A stretch of DNA of 64,000 bases from a bacterium D16-56 (lineage in GTDB: Bacteria > Bacillota > Clostridia > Lachnospirales > Lachnospiraceae): positions 1 through 64,000 of the forward strand of contig RAYY01000014.1 of the NCBI GenBank assembly GCA_003611875.1, read 5' to 3'. Below, in pieces: positions 60,613 through 64,000 of the stretch. How positions within the stretch are numbered: position 1 is the first letter of the stretch; every line of letters begins with the position of its first letter. A program made the position numbers and the translations under genes. A model generated the notes under the pieces. The model saw nothing but the letters and a program-made list of their open reading frames with translations. It was not told the origin of the DNA and searched no databases.

Positions 60613-61750
60613 CACAGTTCACCAACCGATAGGTTCTGGTTCCAAGACCAATCTCTTCCCCGTGCTCCAGAACGTGAATGGCGTTCCGGGATTCCATCCG
60701 CTCAATCAGGGACGCGGTATCATCCTTTGAGGCATAGATTAGATCCACACACGCCTGGTCAAGAGCCACCGGGTCCGTGGAGGCAAGAATCCCAATATCA
60801 TGCATATCTGGTTCAGACGGATTTCCATCACAGTCACAGTCAATGGACAGCCGGTTCATAACACTGATATATAAAATATTTCCGTCCAGGGCGTCCACCA
60901 CGGATTTTCCCGCCTCAGCCATGCTTTCCGTAAATGGGTCCTGTTCGCCGCCCCACGGACTGGTACGGCTTGCCCCGGCTGTGTGGATCAGGCATTTCCC
61001 TTCCTGGGAGCCAAGGCCAATGGATATATTTTTGATGGCGCCGCCAAAGCCTGCCATGGCATGTCCCTTAAAATGGGAAAGCACCAGGTATCCGTCATAT
61101 TCCGGGAAATGGGCGCCCACCAGATTCTCCGTAAGACGTGTTCCCCCTTCCACCGGCAATGACACGGAACCGTTCTCATCCATAACGACAAAATCAGCAA
61201 TCGCCGTAAATCCATGATCCTCTGCCACCTGGTAGTGCATGGCCGTGCCGGAGCGCTGTCCGCCGTAAGCCGTATTATTCTCAACAATCGTGCCATTTAC
61301 CTGACGGACCAGCTCCGCAATCAGAGCCGGGTCCAGGTAGTTGCTTGCCGGAGGCTCGCCGGTGGACAGCTTCACAGCAATCTTGTCACCGGTAAGCTCC
61401 GCGCCAAGAGCCGCGTATATATCCACCATAGCCTGAGAACTGATATCCGATGTGAAATACACAGCCGATTCCCCGCCTTTATCCTGATGTTCCAACGCCG
61501 AAAGCCCAATCACCTCGCCGCCGTTGGTCCGGACACTCTCTGCTGTAACAGTCTCCCCATTCTCCTCTGCCTCTACACTCTCCTCTGGAGCTGCTTCCGT
61601 ACCCGAAACGTTTTTTGCCTCACTCACAGACTCTGACTGCATGGCTTTAGTCTGACTCACAAGAGTCTCCTGTGTCTGGCTGCCGCAGCCCGCTAATAAC
61701 CCGGAAACCAGAAATACCGCCGCGCCTTTGCTTATGATTTTAAATTTCAT
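60605..61750 (-). CDS. DUF362-family lipoprotein
   Basis: A 381-aa protein. Lipobox GLLAGC, then a Glu/Ser-rich linker, then a DUF362 domain (IAVKLSTGEPPASNYL, YLVLSHFKGHAMAGFGGAIK, and TDPVALDQACVDL). DUF362 proteins are often joined to ferredoxins; this one has none. Function unknown; exported and in the same run as the flavodoxins. AGGAG precedes the ATG. Confidence 0.75.
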   Translation of the reverse strand: MKFKIISKGAAVFLVSGLLAGCGSQTQETLVSQTKAMQSESVSEAKNVSGTEAAPEESVEAEENGETVTAESVRTNGGEVIGLSALEHQDKGGESAVYFTSDISSQAMVDIYAALGAELTGDKIAVKLSTGEPPASNYLDPALIAELVRQVNGTIVENNTAYGGQRSGTAMHYQVAEDHGFTAIADFVVMDENGSVSLPVEGGTRLTENLVGAHFPEYDGYLVLSHFKGHAMAGFGGAIKNISIGLGSQEGKCLIHTAGASRTSPWGGEQDPFTESMAEAGKSVVDALDGNILYISVMNRLSIDCDCDGNPSEPDMHDIGILASTDPVALDQACVDLIYASKDDTASLIERMESRNAIHVLEHGEEIGLGTRTYRLVNCDD

Positions 61751-61808
61751 CTCCTGTTGTCTCCCTTCTCTTAATCCCCTGCTGTCTCAAACTCCTGTCT
61801 GCGGATTC

Positions 61809-62258
61809 TCAAATGCCTTTTCCCAGCTTATCCGCCTCGCCTTTGTTTGTGGCCATCCCACCGTACTCCATACCATAAAGCGCCGCAAAACGCTTCATGG
61901 TATATTCTCCGGCCTCCATCATCCACTTCTCCGGTGACGCGCCCTGGAATAAAAAGTAAAGGGTCCTTCCCGAAAGCTCCCCGTATTCCATCAGGCCATA
62001 AAACCGGTCCAGTACATTCCGCACAGAGCCGCAGATATTGTGCCAGTACAGCGGGGAACCGACTACGATCACATGGGCTTCCTTCATCTTTGCGGTCACC
62101 TGGTTCAGCTGGTCGTCCTCAAAAGCCTGTCCATAACTTCCAATCCGGTACTCAGTCAGATTCAGCGTCTCATACTCCTTCCCTTTCAGAAGCGCGGCTG
62201 CCAGAGCCGCTGTATTTCCGTTCTTGTTGGGACTTCCGTTGATAAATAAAATACTCAT
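61809..62258 (-). CDS. NADPH-dependent FMN reductase-like protein
   Basis: A 149-aa cytoplasmic-looking protein with the flavodoxin-like fold of FMN reductases: MSILFINGSPNKNGNTAALA and GSPLYWHNICGSVRNVLDR. It is shorter than the usual 180 residues at the C-terminus. It may be the source of reduced flavin or electrons for the exported proteins encoded downstream; that is inference. GAGAGGAAAAATCGAA precedes the ATG. Confidence 0.75.
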   Translation of the reverse strand: MSILFINGSPNKNGNTAALAAALLKGKEYETLNLTEYRIGSYGQAFEDDQLNQVTAKMKEAHVIVVGSPLYWHNICGSVRNVLDRFYGLMEYGELSGRTLYFLFQGASPEKWMMEAGEYTMKRFAALYGMEYGGMATNKGEADKLGKGI

Positions 62259-62310
62259 TTCGATTTTTCCTCTCTTTCTGTCTCTGTCAAAAGATAACGA
62301 ATGCCTGGTG

Positions 62311-63519
62311 TTAGTTCAGCCCTCTCTCTGCCAGCCAGGCTTCAATATGGTCCGCAATCTCCTGATTATTCATTTCCTGAAACATGAAATGGCTGTTGCC
62401 CGTGATTCCCTCCTGGGGCAGATCTACAACCGTACAGTCTCCGCCGTCCGCGTTATAGGCTTCGGCAAAAGCAAAGGCCGCGTCCTTTACATTTTTCCAG
62501 AACTGGGAGGAATGGATATCCTCCGGTCCGTTCTCAATGTAGTCGCCGAAGTAAACGGCAATGGGGATTTTCGCATCCAAAAGTCTCTGGTAATATTCCG
62601 AGCCGATCTCCGGAGTTCCGCCTGGCTCAATAGCTACAATCGCTGATATGTTCTCTACCGGGGTAGCCCACCCCACCCTGCTCCCCTGGGAATGGGTAAT
62701 ATAGATGGCCTTGTTTCCCGTCATCTCATAAACATCTTCCATCACCTGGCCCAGAGCCTGGCCGTCCATTCCCTCATCATAGGAACCGGTGTTGGGCGTC
62801 ATCTGGCGGAAAAACTGATCCTGGGCCTCATCTCCCTCCGGGAACTGGGAACCCTCATACCGTTCCGGCGCCACCCGCCCGATCCTAAAATGGGTGTACC
62901 ACGCCTGGTCGCCCGGCATATATTCCTTGGAATCCTCACTCCAGGTATCAATGCCGTCCGTAGTCATGGCTGCTGTGGAACCTGCTTCTCCCCGTCTGGG
63001 CTGGTCCACCAGAAACGCGCTGTGCCCTTTTTTCAGGAATATGTCCGACCAGCCCTCTCTCCCGTCAGGCGTAGTCATCCAGCCCATCCTGGACTGTCCA
63101 TAGCCATGAAGATAGACAATGGGGTTTCCATTATCATTGACCGGAATCTGATAAAGCACATTGGCATGGTCTACATGGGCGGTATTCCCTGCCCTGGTGG
63201 AATCCAGCCAGTTCTGGGTCTCATCATACTCTCCCTCAACCGGCTCCGTAACCGTGCCGCCGGAAGAAAACATCCCCTGCTTTGCGATAGCCAGCGCCCC
63301 CTCCGGCGCCAAAGGCACATCCGTCTCCCCGGCTTCCTCTAAAGCTGTAGTTTCCGCTTCGGTTGTTTCCGGAGCTGTCGTTTCAGAAGACTGTGTCGTC
63401 TCTGGAGCCGCTGTCGCTGCTGTCGTGGCCGCCTGGGAACCGTTGCCCCCACAGCCGGTCATAAGGACCATCCCTGCCGCAGCCATAGCTGCCATTCTCA
63501 TTAACGTTTGTTTTCTCAT
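62311..63519 (-). CDS. Alpha/beta-hydrolase lipoprotein
   Basis: A 402-aa protein. Lipobox LMTGC, then a Thr/Glu/Ala linker with ETTAPETTEAETTA, then a hydrolase fold with a YLHGYGQSR oxyanion-like loop, the elbow ITHSQGSRVG (Ser near residue 277), and a C-terminal His in GNSHFMFQ. Exported esterase/lipase-like; substrate unknown. Two more hydrolases lie at 52898 and 54546. GAGAGAGGATATAAGACT precedes the ATG. Confidence 0.8.
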   Translation of the reverse strand: MRKQTLMRMAAMAAAGMVLMTGCGGNGSQAATTAATAAPETTQSSETTAPETTEAETTALEEAGETDVPLAPEGALAIAKQGMFSSGGTVTEPVEGEYDETQNWLDSTRAGNTAHVDHANVLYQIPVNDNGNPIVYLHGYGQSRMGWMTTPDGREGWSDIFLKKGHSAFLVDQPRRGEAGSTAAMTTDGIDTWSEDSKEYMPGDQAWYTHFRIGRVAPERYEGSQFPEGDEAQDQFFRQMTPNTGSYDEGMDGQALGQVMEDVYEMTGNKAIYITHSQGSRVGWATPVENISAIVAIEPGGTPEIGSEYYQRLLDAKIPIAVYFGDYIENGPEDIHSSQFWKNVKDAAFAFAEAYNADGGDCTVVDLPQEGITGNSHFMFQEMNNQEIADHIEAWLAERGLN

Positions 63520-63656
63520 AGTCTTATATCCTCTCTCTTAAATTATTTGTGATACCGGAGCAGAAGGGCCGAAAATCAGCAGATTCATTATAACCACTCT
63601 CTGCCACACACAGAAGTCACTTTTTGTTACCCTGTATCAACCGAAAGGTATCTGCT

Positions 63657-64000
63657 TTATTGATCTGTGTTCTCTTCCCAAAACGCCACAGCCCGGTTGA
63701 TCCATCCCTCTGCCACGGTTCCTTCCCCCAGGCCAAAGCCATGAGAAAGGCCGTCAAAAACTTCAATCTCCCCGGCAGTCCCATTGGCCCTGATCCCCTT
63801 GATCCGGCGCTCCATGGTTCTGTACGAAGCGATTCCGTCATTGACGCCTACACATGCATAGGTGGGAGGCTCGTTCCCATATACTTCCGACAGCCCCGTA
63901 TACTGCATGATCACCGCCCCCGGAGCCGGATACTCCTTCTCCCCAAAAGCGGCCGTTCCATAGGAACCAAGCCATGCCGCCATTCTCGCCCCCGCAGAGC
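63657..64000 (-). CDS. Alpha/beta hydrolase, C-terminal part (cut by window edge)
   Basis: The frame reads to the right edge without a start. Residues at the edge, SAGARMAAWLG, are the end of a GxSAG nucleophile elbow, and GLSHGFGLG provides the His. The family is the hormone-sensitive-lipase/dienelactone-type hydrolases. The N-terminal two-thirds lie outside the window. Positions 63520-63656 hold no gene. Confidence 0.75.
   Translation of the reverse strand, partial: SAGARMAAWLGSYGTAAFGEKEYPAPGAVIMQYTGLSEVYGNEPPTYACVGVNDGIASYRTMERRIKGIRANGTAGEIEVFDGLSHGFGLGEGTVAEGWINRAVAFWEENTDQ

Overview
The window looks like DNA from a Gram-positive gut anaerobe of the Lachnospiraceae/Clostridia type. Reasons: strong AGGAGG-type ribosome sites, many Cys-lipobox lipoproteins, choline-binding-type cell-wall repeats, a Cna-B/thioester surface protein, and Tn916/Tn1549-style small regulators. 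Almost every gene is on the minus strand and is read from right to left. Species is not determinable from the sequence alone. I saw no rRNA, tRNA, CRISPR array, integrase, relaxase or type IV secretion gene.

Layout in coordinate order. (1) 1-431: a minus-strand promoter with paired NrdR-box-like palindromes and a hairpin leader, firing out of the window. (2) 432-3,950: AT-rich cargo, an antitoxin/PIN toxin pair followed by a KAP-type P-loop NTPase and a HEPN-like TIGR02391/Ymh protein. (3) 4,129-20,631: a DNA-processing block of an integrative element. In transcription order it has a DUF5688 protein, small unknowns, a YqaJ-type exonuclease, an ERF single-strand annealing protein, a CHC2/Toprim primase and SSB, then, after a terminator, a membrane protein, a RecD-like helicase, a MoxR-like AAA+ ATPase and a VWA protein. 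(4) 20,657-20,886: a second copy of the paired-palindrome promoter and hairpin leader, ending in a strong terminator in front of the DUF5688 gene. (5) 20,926-26,974: a second AT-rich island with two unknown genes, an AlkZ-related protein, and a five-gene coupled cassette (49-aa protein, HExxH metallopeptidase-like protein, 187-aa unknown, DUF6414, AAA+ ATPase). (6) 27,020-49,092: membrane and zinc-finger proteins, a roughly 4,000-aa thioester/Cna-B adhesin, a secreted transglutaminase-like protein, a zeta toxin pair, a GLUG/Big-like surface protein, a DUF6273 protein, a cold-shock protein and an S1-like protein. (7) 49,427-51,404: a membrane pseudogene, then a sigma-like/HTH pair divergent from an XRE regulator around a perfect 32-bp palindrome, which resembles the regulatory end of Tn916-family elements but without xis/int. 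(8) 51,446-64,000: a winged-helix protein, then a dense run of exported lipoproteins (four flavodoxin-like, three alpha/beta hydrolases, one DUF362) with a DUF4405 membrane protein, a PF03773 permease and a soluble FMN-reductase-like protein. This part could be host chromosome or further cargo.

How it fits together. Regions 1-7 read as an integrative conjugative element seen without its transfer and integration genes. The annealase, exonuclease, SSB, primase and helicase form a recombination/replication set; the AT-rich islands look like defence or addiction cargo; the surface proteins probably act in cell-cell or host contact. The strongest candidates for undescribed biology are the duplicated palindrome-promoter/structured leader (which shows a compensatory base change between copies), the five-gene HExxH-DUF6414-AAA+ cassette, and the cluster of exported flavodoxins. 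Functions are inferred from recognised motifs; no database search was possible.
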